A DNA stretch of 64,000 bases from assembly GCF_020075545.1 (NCBI RefSeq), contig NZ_JAIQZK010000006.1, positions 1 to 64,000 on the forward strand. Reading direction: 5' to 3'. Each line of letters starts with the position of its first letter. Position 1 is the stretch's first letter. A program made the position numbers and the translations under genes. The notes beneath the pieces are model-generated. The model saw only the letters and a list, made by a program, of their open reading frames with translations, was not told where the DNA came from and ran no database searches. This stretch comes from Nocardioides sp. TRM66260-LWL (GTDB lineage: Bacteria > Actinomycetota > Actinomycetes > Propionibacteriales > Nocardioidaceae). Shown here piece after piece: positions 16,543 to 26,803 of the stretch.

Positions 16543-17034
16543 GTGGCCGACTCGTCGTTCGACATCGTGAGCAAGTACGACCGCCAGGAGGTCGACAACG
16601 CCCTCGGGCAGACCGCCCGCGAGATCGCCACCCGCTTCGACTTCAAGGGCACCGGCGCCACGATCGAGTGGAAGGGCGAGGCCGCCATCGAGATCACCGC
16701 CTCCGCCGACGACCGCGCCACCGCCGTGCTCGACGTGTTCAAGGGCAAGCTGATCAAGCGCGACGTCAGCCTCAAGGTGCTCGAGGTCTCCGACCCGCGC
16801 CCCTCGGGCCAGGTGTCGAAGATCGACATCGCGCTCAAGGAGGGCATCTCCTCGGAGAACGCGAAGAAGGTCGCCAAGCTGATCCGCGACGAGGGCCCCA
16901 AGGGCGTCAAGGCGCAGATCCAGGGCGACGAGCTGCGGGTCTCCTCCAAGAGCCGCGACGACCTGCAGGCCGTCATCTCGCTGGTCAAGGGCCAGGACCT
17001 CGACTTCGCGGTGCAGTTCACCAACTACCGCTGA
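16543..17034 (+). CDS. YajQ family cyclic-di-GMP-binding protein
   Basis: 163 residues, the normal YajQ length, from GTG 16543 with AGGAG eight bases upstream. It opens [20 protein letters not shown] (initiator GTG) and has the two ferredoxin-like halves of the family: [18 protein letters not shown] early and [19 protein letters not shown] near the end, finishing FAVQFTNYR. YajQ proteins bind nucleotides, some of them cyclic di-GMP, and influence transcription. It is monocistronic, followed by a hairpin at 17063 and by the convergent geranylgeranyl reductase-like gene. Confidence 0.92.
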   Translation: MADSSFDIVSKYDRQEVDNALGQTAREIATRFDFKGTGATIEWKGEAAIEITASADDRATAVLDVFKGKLIKRDVSLKVLEVSDPRPSGQVSKIDIALKEGISSENAKKVAKLIRDEGPKGVKAQIQGDELRVSSKSRDDLQAVISLVKGQDLDFAVQFTNYR

Positions 17035-17062
17035 GCCGCGGCCCGTCCACGACGCGATCTTC

Positions 17063-17094
17063 CGGTGGGCGTTCGAAGGTTCGGACGCCCACCG
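17063..17094. terminator. Hairpin after yajQ
   Basis: Ten-base perfect stem CGGTGGGCGT / ACGCCCACCG around a 12-base loop, 29 bp after the yajQ stop. Probably the yajQ terminator. No T tract. Confidence 0.6.
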
Positions 17095-17182
17095 ACAGGT
17101 TCGGCGGCCGACCGCTGGAGCCTCGGCGGCCAGCCGCCGAAGCTCTCGCTGTCGCCGCGCCGAGCCCTCAGGGCAGGCAGAA

Positions 17183-18403
17183 CTAGTCGCCGGCGGGCGA
17201 AGCTTCGCCTGCCGGCGACCGGTTTCCCCGGGCGCCCGGGGAAACCGACGCGCCCAGCACCCCCAGCCCCACCCGCACCGACCGATGCGCGAGCGCCCGG
17301 TCGAGCGTGGTCTCGCCGGAGGCGAGCCGGCGGAACCCCTCCCACCCCGGACGCGTGTGGGCGATGAGGGCGTGGAAGGCACCGGGGCGTCGCTCGAAGG
17401 CGCGCAGGCAGCGGAACCCGGCGGCCATCTCGGGCAGCAGGTCCGCACCCAGGGCGTCGGCGTGGGCGGCGCGCAGCTCGCCGTCCGAGGAGGCGAGGCC
17501 GGCGGCGGCGACCTCGCCGGCCAGCCGTCCCGAGCGCAGCGCGAAGGAGATGCCTTCGCGGGTCCACGGCTCGAGCAGCCCGGCGGCGTCGCCCACCGCG
17601 AGCACCCGGCCGGCGGCGAGCGGCGAGTCGGACGTCCGGCAGCGCGTGAGGTGGCCCGACTCGTGCACCACCCGCTGCCCGGCGAGGCCGCGCTGCTCCA
17701 GGTACGCGCGCAGGTAGGCGCGGGTCTCCTCGGGGCGTCCGCGGCGCGCGATGACGCCGACGGTCAGCGTGTCGCCCTTGGGGAACACCCACCCGTACGA
17801 GCCCGGGATCGGCCCCCAGTCGATCTGGATCGACTCCTGGTCGAATCCGGATCCGGCCGCGTCGACCTCCAGCTCCAGACCGAGGTCGACCTGCGCCAGC
17901 CGCACGCCCACCGCCTTCGACGCCCGCCCCGACGTCCCGTCGGCGGCGATCACGACCCGCGCGGCGACGTCGCCGGACGCCGTCCGCACCACCGCATCGG
18001 CGTCCGAGCCCGAGCCCGAGCCCGAGCCACCCGGCTCGACGGACCGCACCGCCACCGGCGTGCGCACCTCGGCGCCCGCGGCGACGGCGGCGTCGAGCAG
18101 CCACGCGTCCAGCTCGGGCCGCACCACGCAGCGGATCACCCGCTCCCCCGCGTCGCGCACGGCCTCGCGACCGCCGCGCAGCGTGAAGGACGCCCGCCGC
18201 ACCGTCGTGCGCACCGGCGGCGTGCCGGGACGGCGGTCGAGCTCGGCGAGGCTCGGGCCGATCAGCCCGCCGCCGCACGTCTTGTAGCGCGGGTGCTCGA
18301 CCCGGTCGAGCAGCAGCACGGACGCCCCCCGCGAGGCCGCGGCCCAGGCCGCCGACGACCCGGCCGGACCGGCCCCCACCACGACGACGTCGAACCGCTC
18401 CAC
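17183..18403 (-). CDS. Geranylgeranyl reductase family FAD-dependent oxidoreductase
   Basis: 406 residues from GTG 18403, chosen because it puts the FAD Rossmann motif VVVVGAGPAGSSAAW at the N-terminus as in the family. Other family marks are RVEHPRYKTCGGGLIG near residue 50, GYVFPKGD-like SYGWVFPKGDTLTVG, and the second FAD motif VLAVGDAAGLLEPWTREGI. The family reduces isoprenoid double bonds of geranylgeranyl lipids or menaquinone side chains, and the nearby menaquinone genes fit that. The last ~20 codons lie within two stacked palindromes (17186-17247), giving a low-complexity Ser/Pro/Ala/Gly tail. It lies 17 bp downstream of cysA on the same strand. Confidence 0.88.
   Translation of the reverse strand: MERFDVVVVGAGPAGSSAAWAAASRGASVLLLDRVEHPRYKTCGGGLIGPSLAELDRRPGTPPVRTTVRRASFTLRGGREAVRDAGERVIRCVVRPELDAWLLDAAVAAGAEVRTPVAVRSVEPGGSGSGSGSDADAVVRTASGDVAARVVIAADGTSGRASKAVGVRLAQVDLGLELEVDAAGSGFDQESIQIDWGPIPGSYGWVFPKGDTLTVGVIARRGRPEETRAYLRAYLEQRGLAGQRVVHESGHLTRCRTSDSPLAAGRVLAVGDAAGLLEPWTREGISFALRSGRLAGEVAAAGLASSDGELRAAHADALGADLLPEMAAGFRCLRAFERRPGAFHALIAHTRPGWEGFRRLASGETTLDRALAHRSVRVGLGVLGASVSPGARGNRSPAGEASPAGD
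17186..17247. repeat. Two stacked palindromes in the 3' end of the reductase gene
   Basis: 17186-17217 is a near-perfect inverted repeat (TCGCCGGC...GCCGGCGA) centred on AAGCTT. 17220-17247 is a perfect 28-base palindrome (CGGTTTCCCC at one end, GGGGAAACCG at the other). Both lie in the last coding part of the geranylgeranyl reductase-like gene and could form the terminator for that gene. The layout suggests that an intergenic palindromic repeat was absorbed into the coding end. Confidence 0.7.
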
Positions 18404-18420
18404 GCCCGGAACGGTAGCCG

Positions 18421-19398
18421 TCAGCGCACCAGCGACGACCCCGCGGCCGGCACCGTGGTGGCGCCGGGCTCGGGACGCAGCCACACCGCGGCGTCGACGT
18501 CGAGGCCCAGCGAGCGGGCGTGCGTGCGGGTCATGACGACGAGCGTCTCGCCCTGGGGCGTCTCGACGCTGACCCGCACCTCGAACCCGACGCGCAGCAC
18601 GCGGGTCACGCGTCCGGCCAGGGCGTCGGGGACGGCCGCGGTGCTGACCGCGATGTCGTGCGGACGCAGCAGCACGTCGCCGAGGCGGGTGATCTCCCCG
18701 AGGAAGCCCATGACGAAGTCGTTGGCCGGCTCGTCGTAGAGCGTGTCGGGCGCGCCGACCTGCTCGACGCGACCCTCGTTGATCACCACGATCTCGTCGG
18801 CGACCTCGAGCGCCTCCTCCTGGTCGTGGGTGACGAAGACGGTCGTCACGTGCACCTCGTCGTGCAGCCGGCGCAGCCAGTCGCGCAGCTCCTTGCGCAC
18901 CTTGGCGTCGAGGGCGCCGAACGGCTCGTCGAGCAGCAGCACCGACGGCTCGACGGCCAGCGCGCGGGCGAGCGCCATGCGCTGCCGCTGGCCGCCGGAG
19001 AGCTGCGCCGGCAGCCGGTGGGCGAACTGCGAGAGGTGCACCAGCCTGAGCAGCTCGTCGACCTTCTCGGCGATCTCGGCCTTGGGCCGCTTGCGGATCT
19101 CCAGGCCGAAGGCGACGTTCTTGGCCACCGTCATGTGCTTGAAGACGGCGTAGTGCTGGAAGACGAAGCCGACGTTGCGCTTCTGCGGCGGCAGGTGGGT
19201 GGCCTCGACGCCCTCGATCGTCACCGAGCCGGAGTCGGCGGTGTCGAGACCGGCGATGATCCGCAGCAGCGTCGACTTGCCGCCGCCGGACGGGCCGAGC
19301 AGGGCGGTGAGCTGCCCGGTGGGCAGGCTGACGTTCACGTCGCTCAGCGCGACGAAGTCGCCGAAGGACTTGTTCAGTCCGCGGACCTCGATGCTCAT
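18421..19398 (-). CDS. cysA: Sulfate/thiosulfate ABC transporter ATP-binding protein
   Basis: 325 residues, ATG 19398. Walker [11 protein letters not shown]-loop region [18 protein letters not shown] signature [15 protein letters not shown], Walker [13 protein letters not shown] and the switch His in [12 protein letters not shown] are all present. The C-terminal ~90 residues form the regulatory domain with [11 protein letters not shown], typical of CysA. It powers sulfate uptake through CysT-CysW. It is the last transporter gene of the operon sbp-cysT-cysW-cysA, seven bases after cysW. Confidence 0.95.
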   Translation of the reverse strand: MSIEVRGLNKSFGDFVALSDVNVSLPTGQLTALLGPSGGGKSTLLRIIAGLDTADSGSVTIEGVEATHLPPQKRNVGFVFQHYAVFKHMTVAKNVAFGLEIRKRPKAEIAEKVDELLRLVHLSQFAHRLPAQLSGGQRQRMALARALAVEPSVLLLDEPFGALDAKVRKELRDWLRRLHDEVHVTTVFVTHDQEEALEVADEIVVINEGRVEQVGAPDTLYDEPANDFVMGFLGEITRLGDVLLRPHDIAVSTAAVPDALAGRVTRVLRVGFEVRVSVETPQGETLVVMTRTHARSLGLDVDAAVWLRPEPGATTVPAAGSSLVR

Positions 19399-19405
19399 GG
19401 GAGCC

Positions 19406-20227
19406 TCACTTCTCGTTCGAGGGTCGGAGCAGCGCGACGACGACGAGCGCCGCGATGCCGACGAGGATGAGCAGGAACGCGGTGGCGTACGCGGTGTCCT
19501 GCTGGAAGTTCTGGTACTTCGCCTCCACCAGCAGCGTGGCGGTCTGCGAGCGGTTGGCGACGTTGGACGAGACGACCTTCACCGCGCCGAACTCGCCGAC
19601 GGCCCGCGCCAGGCTGAGCACGACGCCGTACGCGACGGCCCACTTGATGCTCGGCAGCGTGATTCGCCAGAACGTCTGGGGGCCGTTGGCGCCGAGGCTG
19701 CGGGCGGCCTGCTCCTGGTCGTCGCCGATCTCGGTGAGCACCGGCACCACCTCGCGCACGACCAGCGGCAGCGCGACGAAGCAGGTGGCCATCACCATGC
19801 CGGGGGTGCTGAAGATGATCTGCAGCCCGACCCCCTGCACCACCGGGCCGAGCACTCCGTCGCGGGTGTTGTAGGCGAGCACGAGCGCGAGGCCGACGAC
19901 CACCGGCGAGACCGAGAGCGGCAGGTCGATCAGCGCCGAGAGCGCGCGCTTGCCGGGGAACTCGTAGCGCACCAGCAGCATCGAGACGGTGACGCCGAAG
20001 ACCAGGTTGATCAGGGTCGCGCTCACCGCGATGACGCCGGTGAGCTGCAGAGAGGAGACCACCTGCGGGTCGCCCAGCGCGTCGGTGAGGTTGCCCAGGC
20101 CGTTGCTGAAGGTGCGCTGCACCAGCAGCCCCACCGGCCAGGCCACCAGCAGGAACACGTAGCCGATCGCGATCACGCGCAGCAGCCACGTGGTCGGACG
20201 GGACGGGGTGGTCGGCCGGCTAGCCAC
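19406..20227 (-). CDS. cysW: Sulfate ABC transporter permease CysW
   Basis: 273 residues with about six membrane helices. The permease EAA loop is [22 protein letters not shown]. Early segments ([20 protein letters not shown]) and the family-typical [20 protein letters not shown] match Cys[17 protein letters not shown] is the CysW-specific loop. The start at ATG 20227 overlaps the end of cysT by eight bases, so translation is coupled. Inner-membrane subunit. Confidence 0.93.
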   Translation of the reverse strand: MASRPTTPSRPTTWLLRVIAIGYVFLLVAWPVGLLVQRTFSNGLGNLTDALGDPQVVSSLQLTGVIAVSATLINLVFGVTVSMLLVRYEFPGKRALSALIDLPLSVSPVVVGLALVLAYNTRDGVLGPVVQGVGLQIIFSTPGMVMATCFVALPLVVREVVPVLTEIGDDQEQAARSLGANGPQTFWRITLPSIKWAVAYGVVLSLARAVGEFGAVKVVSSNVANRSQTATLLVEAKYQNFQQDTAYATAFLLILVGIAALVVVALLRPSNEK

Positions 20228-21122
20228 GGCGGGCCACCCGTCGCTGGACGACGTCGAGCAGCACGATCACCGCGAGCGCGACGGCGAGCATCACCGAGGC
20301 CAGCGCCGCGGCCGAGGCCTGGTTGCCGTTCTCGATGAAGGTGAGCACCCGCACCGAGACCACCTCGGTGGCGAACGGCTTGTTGCCGCTGAGCAGCACC
20401 AGCGAGCCGTACTCGGAGATCGCGCGGGCGAAGGACAGCGCGGCGCCCGCGGTGATGGCGGGGGTGAGGGCCGGCAGGACGATCCGGCGCAGGATCGTCG
20501 CGCGTCCTGCCCCCAGGGAGGCCGCGGCCTCCTCGACGTCGGCGTCGAGCTCCTCGAGCACCGGCTGCACCGTGCGGACGACGAACGGCAGCGTCACGAA
20601 CGCCAGCGCGAGGAAGACGGCGTAGCGGGTGAAGGCCCAGTCGACGCCGAGGGGCGACTTCGGGCCGTAGAGCGAGAGGAGCACGAGCCCGGCGACGATC
20701 GTCGGCAGCGCGAACGGGATGTCGATGACGACGTTGAGCAGCGCCTTGCCCGGGAAGGCGTCGCGCACGAGCACCCAGGCGATGACGGTGCCCACGACGA
20801 CGTTGACGATCGTCACCAGCGCCGCCTGGCCGACGGTGAGGGTGACGGCCGCCCAGGTCTGGTCGTTGCGGAGCACGTCGAGATAGCGGCTCACGCCGTT
20901 CTCGCCGGCGGTGGCCACGATGGCGGCGAGCGGCAGCAGCACCAGCAGGCTGAACCAGGTCATCGCCAGGCCGAGGCCCAGCCCGGCGCCGCGGGTCAGC
21001 GTGGAGCGGGGGGTCGTGCGGGGCGAGCGCCGGACGCGCCACCGCCGGCGCCCGCCGTCCGAGGACGGGGACGCCGGCGGGGCGGGACGCTCGGCCCCGG
21101 CGAGGCCGGGGCCGGAGGTCAC
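20220..21122 (-). CDS. cysT: Sulfate ABC transporter permease CysT
   Basis: 300 residues from GTG 21122, which overlaps the sbp stop (GTGA). A ~45-residue charged cytoplasmic leader (rich in Arg, Pro and Ser) precedes the first helix, longer than in enteric CysT. The EAA loop is EEAAASLGAGRATILRRIVLP. DAFPGKALLNVVIDIPFALP and SEYGSLVLLSGNKPF are typical CysT segments. About six membrane helices. Partner of CysW in the sulfate channel. Confidence 0.93.
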   Translation of the reverse strand: MTSGPGLAGAERPAPPASPSSDGGRRRWRVRRSPRTTPRSTLTRGAGLGLGLAMTWFSLLVLLPLAAIVATAGENGVSRYLDVLRNDQTWAAVTLTVGQAALVTIVNVVVGTVIAWVLVRDAFPGKALLNVVIDIPFALPTIVAGLVLLSLYGPKSPLGVDWAFTRYAVFLALAFVTLPFVVRTVQPVLEELDADVEEAAASLGAGRATILRRIVLPALTPAITAGAALSFARAISEYGSLVLLSGNKPFATEVVSVRVLTFIENGNQASAAALASVMLAVALAVIVLLDVVQRRVARRG

Positions 21123-22183
21123 GAGCCGGCCTTGCCGGTGGCCTGCTGCAGCTGGGTGATGATGCCGAGCGGGTTGCCGTCCTCGCCGTCGCCGAAGAAC
21201 TGGTCGCCGGCCTTGCTCCAGCCTCCGAACGTGTCGTCGATGGTGTAGAGCGTCTGCGGCTTCGGGAACGGGTTCGCGGGGTCGTTGGCGCCCTGCACCT
21301 CGCCGACGTCGACGCCGTCGACGACCGGCCGGAAGCCCGACTGCGCGTAGTCGGCCTGCGCCTGGGTGCCGGTGAGGAACTCCAGGAACGCCTTCGCGGC
21401 CGGCGGGGCGTCCTTGGTGACGGCGGCCGGGTTCTGGATGAGCAGGGTGTCCTGCGGGACGACGTAGTCGACGTCCGCCCCGTTCTTGCGGGCCAGGATC
21501 GCCTCGTTCTCGTACGACAGCAGCACGTCGCCGGTGCCATCGGTGAAGGCGGTGGTGGCCTCTCGGCCCGAGCCGGGCAGTGCGACGGTGTTCTTCAGCA
21601 GCGCCGAGACGAAGGACTTCCCGCCCGCGGCGTCCTCGTTGCCCTTCGAGCCGTGGGCGTAGGCCGCGAGGATGTTCCAGCGCGCCGAGCCGGACGAGCC
21701 GGGGTTCGGGGTGATCACCTGGACGCCGGGCTTGATCACGTCGTCCCAGCCCTGGATGTTCTTCGGGTTGCCCTTGCGCACCACGAGCACGACCACCGAC
21801 GAGGTGGCGATGCCCTTGGTCGGGGTGTCCTTCCAGTCCTCGGCGACGAGGCCGGCCTTGACCAGGCGCGTGACGTCGCTCTCGAGGGAGTAGTGGACGA
21901 CGTCGGCCTTCGCGCCGGCGACGACCTGGCGGCTCTGGTCGCCCGAGGCGCCGTAGGAGGGCTGGAAGGTGACGTCCTTGCCGGCGTCGGTCTTCTCGAA
22001 GTCGGCGAAGACCGGCTCGTTGGCGGCCTCCATCACCGAGAAGGCGGAGAGCGTCAGCGTCGTGCCGGACGACGAGCCGCCGCCCCCGCACGCCGTGAGC
22101 GCGAGCAGCCCGACGCCGAGCGCCGCCGCGAGCGCGCGGCCACGCCGCGTCGTCAGGCCCCTGCGGGCACCGGTCCTGGTCAT
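21119..22183 (-). CDS. sbp: Sulfate-binding lipoprotein of the ABC transporter
   Basis: 354 residues from ATG 22183, with GGGGTG just upstream; an in-frame ATG at 22195 is also possible. The N-terminus has Arg residues, a hydrophobic stretch (ALAAALGVGLLALTACGGGG) and a lipobox ending in Cys (LTAC), so it is a membrane-anchored lipoprotein. The body matches sulfate-binding proteins: SYGASGDQSRQVVAGAKADV, WDDVIKPGVQVITPNPGSSG, GTGDVLLSYENEAI. Captures sulfate outside the cell and delivers it to CysTW. First gene of the operon; its upstream region is shared with korA. Confidence 0.92.
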   Translation of the reverse strand: MTRTGARRGLTTRRGRALAAALGVGLLALTACGGGGSSSGTTLTLSAFSVMEAANEPVFADFEKTDAGKDVTFQPSYGASGDQSRQVVAGAKADVVHYSLESDVTRLVKAGLVAEDWKDTPTKGIATSSVVVLVVRKGNPKNIQGWDDVIKPGVQVITPNPGSSGSARWNILAAYAHGSKGNEDAAGGKSFVSALLKNTVALPGSGREATTAFTDGTGDVLLSYENEAILARKNGADVDYVVPQDTLLIQNPAAVTKDAPPAAKAFLEFLTGTQAQADYAQSGFRPVVDGVDVGEVQGANDPANPFPKPQTLYTIDDTFGGWSKAGDQFFGDGEDGNPLGIITQLQQATGKAGS

Positions 22184-22594
22184 GTCGCACCCCATCTGGT
22201 TCGTCTGGATCGTCTGCGGGCCTGTCGGCTCGCTGGTCTGCCGTGGACTCGCCCGCCCCGCACCGGGCCGCGGCGGGCCTGGGGCCCGCCTCGCGAATCT
22301 GGAGCAGATTAATGGAGATCGTCTAGACCAGTGGCTTTGTCCGACATGCGGGACGCCGTTCCGCCCCTCGGACCGCTCGCGGGACCGCCGCGGCGCCATA
22401 GCACGTCTTGGATGGCGGCCCGACTCGGGGATCCGCCCGCTCCCTGCCTACAGTGGGAGGTCGGACGACCTCGCACCCACGCCGAAATCAGAACGTGTTC
22501 TAGTTCGCGGTGAGGCCGCAGTAGCATCCCGGCGGGCCCCCGGTCCGCAGCGCGTCGACGCGGCGCGTCCCCCACGCAGTGAGGAGTGGACCGA
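22184..22594. other. Divergent control region between sbp and korA
   Basis: 411 bases with no supported gene. It must hold promoters for the sulfate transporter operon (leftward) and korAB (rightward). Visible items are a 14-base KstR-like box at 22489-22502, a possible TAGCAT -10 element near 22522, and an AT-rich patch (AGATTAATGGAGAT) around 22306 that may belong to the sbp promoter. I see no recognisable riboswitch. Confidence 0.5.
22489..22502. promoter_or_regulatory. KstR-like palindromic box upstream of korA
   Basis: CAGAACGTGTTCTA fits the TNNAACNNGTTNNA consensus described for the TetR-type steroid/lipid regulator KstR at every conserved position except the first base. It lies 93 bp before the korA start. 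Which regulator binds is unknown; no TetR gene is in the window. Confidence 0.4.
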
Positions 22595-24519
<1,925 letters not shown>

Positions 24520-24523
<4 letters not shown>

Positions 24524-25635
24524 CCGCCACCGACCACTCCGTCGGCCTCGGCATCCCGGGGCTGCGCACCGGCACCGAGCTCGTCCCCGCCCTCGGCGAG
24601 GGCGAGACGCAGAGCGCGAAGGACTTCTCCTCCGACCAGGAGGTGCGCTGGTGCCCCGGCTGCGGCGACTACGCCGTGCTCAAGGCCGTCCAGTCCTTCC
24701 TGCCCGACCTCGGGCTGCGCCGCGAGAACATCGTGTTCATCTCCGGCATCGGCTGCTCGAGCCGCTTCCCGTACTACCTCGACACCTACGGGATGCACTC
24801 GATCCACGGTCGCGCCACTGCCATCGCCAGCGGTCTGGCGATCGCGCGGGAGGACCTCTCGACGTGGGTCGTCACCGGTGACGGCGACGCGCTCTCGATC
24901 GGCGGCAACCACCTCATCCACGCGCTGCGCCGCAACGTCAACATGACGATCCTGCTGTTCAACAACCGCATCTACGGCCTCACCAAGGGCCAGTACTCCC
25001 CGACGTCCGAGGCCGGCAAGATCACCAAGTCGACGCCCATGGGCTCGGTCGACCACCCGTTCAACCCGGTCTCGCTCGCGCTCGGCGCCGAGGCGACGTT
25101 CGTGGCCCGCACCGTCGACTCCGACCGCAAGCACCTCACCGCGGTGCTCGCCGCGGCCGCCGCCCACCGCGGCACGTCGCTGGTGGAGATCTACCAGAAC
25201 TGCCCGATCTTCAACGACGGCGCGTTCGACGACCTCAAGGGCGCCGACACCAAGGCCGACGCGATCATCCCGCTCGAGCACGGCCAGCCGATCCGGTTCG
25301 GCGTCGAGGGCTCCAAGGGCCTCGTGCGCGACACCGCGACCGGCGGCGTGAAGGTCGTCGAGGTCGGCGACGGCGCCGGGCAGACCCCCGTGGGCGAGCT
25401 GCTCGTCCACGACGCCCACGCCGACGACCCCACCACCGCGTTCGCGATCTCGCGGCTCACCGACGCGGGCGTGCTGCACCAGTCGCCGATCGGCATCTTC
25501 CGCCAGGTCTCGCGGCCGACGTACGACGACCAGGCGCGCGCGCAGGTCGTCACGGCCTCCGAGGCCGTCACTGGCGACGCGTCCGACCGGCTCGCCTCGC
25601 TCATCGGCGGCGGCGACACCTGGACGGTCGTCTGA
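24520..25635 (+). CDS. korB: 2-oxoglutarate:ferredoxin oxidoreductase, beta subunit
   Basis: 371 residues from GTG 24520, overlapping korA. It binds thiamine diphosphate and an iron-sulfur cluster: CPGCGDYAVL and ISGIGCSSRFPYY supply cysteines, and VTGDGDALSIGGNHLIHAL with LLFNNRIYGLTKGQ is the TPP/Mg motif. The ending RLASLIGGGDTWTVV is usual for actinobacterial KorB. With KorA it gives a ferredoxin-linked TCA step, which can replace or supplement 2-oxoglutarate dehydrogenase. Confidence 0.93.
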
Positions 25636-25660
25636 GCCCCGACGCTCCCGGCACCCACCT

Positions 25661-25704
25661 ACGACTCCGCCCCCGGCCGCCGCGGCAGCCGGGGGCGGAG
25701 TCGT
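25661..25704 (+). terminator. Strong terminator after korAB
   Basis: A 17-base perfect stem (ACGACTCCGCCCCCGGC / GCCGGGGGCGGAGTCGT) with a ten-base loop, followed by CTTGTC. It starts 25 bases after the korB stop. Confidence 0.85.
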
Positions 25705-25789
25705 CTTGTCGACATTCGCTGACGGGACGGCGGCCCGGACGGCTGCCGACGATGCCGCTCCCCCGCGTCCGCCGACCTAGGCTGAGGCG

Positions 25790-26698
25790 GTGACGGAGGC
25801 TCGACGCGGACTCACCCTCGGCATCGCCGCGTACGTGATGTGGGGCGCGTTCCCGCTCTACTTCCCGCTGCTCGACCCCGCCGGGCCGATCGAGATCCTC
25901 GCCCACCGCATCGTGTGGTCGCTGGTGACGATGTGGGCGCTCGTGCTGCTGAACCATCGCCTCCCGCAGCTGCGCGCGGCCGTCGCCGACCGGCGTCGGC
26001 TGCGGCTGCTGGCGCTGGCCGCGGCGGTCATCACGGTCAACTGGGGCACCTACATCTACGGCGTCACCCACGAGCTGGTGCTCCAGACGGCGCTGGGCTA
26101 CTTCGTGAACCCGCTGGTGACGGTGCTGCTCGGCGTCCTCGTGCTCGGCGAGCGGCTGCGGCCGCTGCAGTGGGCGGCGCTCGGGATCGCAGGCGTCGCG
26201 GTCGTCGTCCTGACGATCGACTACGGCGCCGTGCCGTGGCTCTCCCTCGTGCTGGCGTTCTCCTTCGGCACCTACGGGCTGGCGAAGAAGTCGGCCGACG
26301 TCGGCGCCGTGGAGTCGCTGGCCATCGAGACGTCGATCCTCGCTCCCCTCGCGCTGGTCTACCTCGGCTGGCTGACCCTGCGCGGCGACTCCACCTTCGG
26401 CACCGAGGGCCCCGGCCACGCCCTGCTGCTGGCGTCGGCCGGCCTGGTCACCGCCATCCCGCTCATCTGCTTCGGCGCCGCGGCCACGCGCGTCCCCCTC
26501 GTGACGCTCGGCCTGCTGCAGTACCTCGCCCCGATCCTTCAGTTCCTGCTCGGCGTCTTCGTGCTCGACGAGGCCATGCCCGCCAGCCGCCTGGCCGGCT
26601 TCGCGATCGTCTGGCTGGCGCTGGTCGTCTTCACCGTCGAGGCCGTCCGCCACGCCCGGCAGCTGCGGCTGACCGTGGGGGCGTCGACGGCCGCGTAG
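25790..26698 (+). CDS. rarD: EamA/RarD family transporter
   Basis: 302 residues from GTG 25790 with about ten membrane helices. RarD-specific sequence is clear: GIAAYVMWGAFPLYFPLL, LAHRIVWSL, TVNWGTYIYGVTHELVLQTALG, YFVNPLVTVLLG, and LSFGTYGLAKK-type AFSFGTYGLAKK. The substrate is unknown (family name from chloramphenicol sensitivity). It stands alone between the korAB terminator and a large palindrome that separates it from the nuo operon end. Confidence 0.88.
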   Translation: MTEARRGLTLGIAAYVMWGAFPLYFPLLDPAGPIEILAHRIVWSLVTMWALVLLNHRLPQLRAAVADRRRLRLLALAAAVITVNWGTYIYGVTHELVLQTALGYFVNPLVTVLLGVLVLGERLRPLQWAALGIAGVAVVVLTIDYGAVPWLSLVLAFSFGTYGLAKKSADVGAVESLAIETSILAPLALVYLGWLTLRGDSTFGTEGPGHALLLASAGLVTAIPLICFGAAATRVPLVTLGLLQYLAPILQFLLGVFVLDEAMPASRLAGFAIVWLALVVFTVEAVRHARQLRLTVGASTAA

Positions 26699-26700
26699 CC

Positions 26701-26776
26701 CTTGTAACGCGGGGTTCGACAGCACTACGCACCCCATATGTGGGGCGCATAGAGGGCGCGAACCCCGCGTTACAAG
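26701..26776. repeat. Composite palindrome between convergent genes
   Basis: An outer 18-base perfect inverted repeat (CTTGTAACGCGGGGTTCG at 26701-26718, complement at 26759-26776) encloses a smaller hairpin (CCCCA...TGGGG around 26732-26745). It starts two bases after the rarD stop and ends 27 bp before the stop of the polyprenyl diphosphate synthase gene. It probably terminates both transcripts. The structured two-level form, less GC-rich at its outer tips, looks like an intergenic repeat unit. Confidence 0.8.
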
Positions 26777-26803
26777 CGCGCGGGGCGAGCGGCGGGAAAA
26801 CCC

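Noticed and set aside
20220..22190. A 656-residue reading frame covering cysT and most of sbp
   Set aside because: Only its last 300 codons are CysT; the earlier part is out of frame with the clear sulfate-binding protein, an effect of high GC with few stop codons.
22489..22502. Possible LexA (SOS) box upstream of korA
   Set aside because: Actinobacterial LexA boxes have GAAC-N4-GTTC; here the spacer is two bases (GAAC-GT-GTTC), and neither neighbour is a DNA-damage gene.
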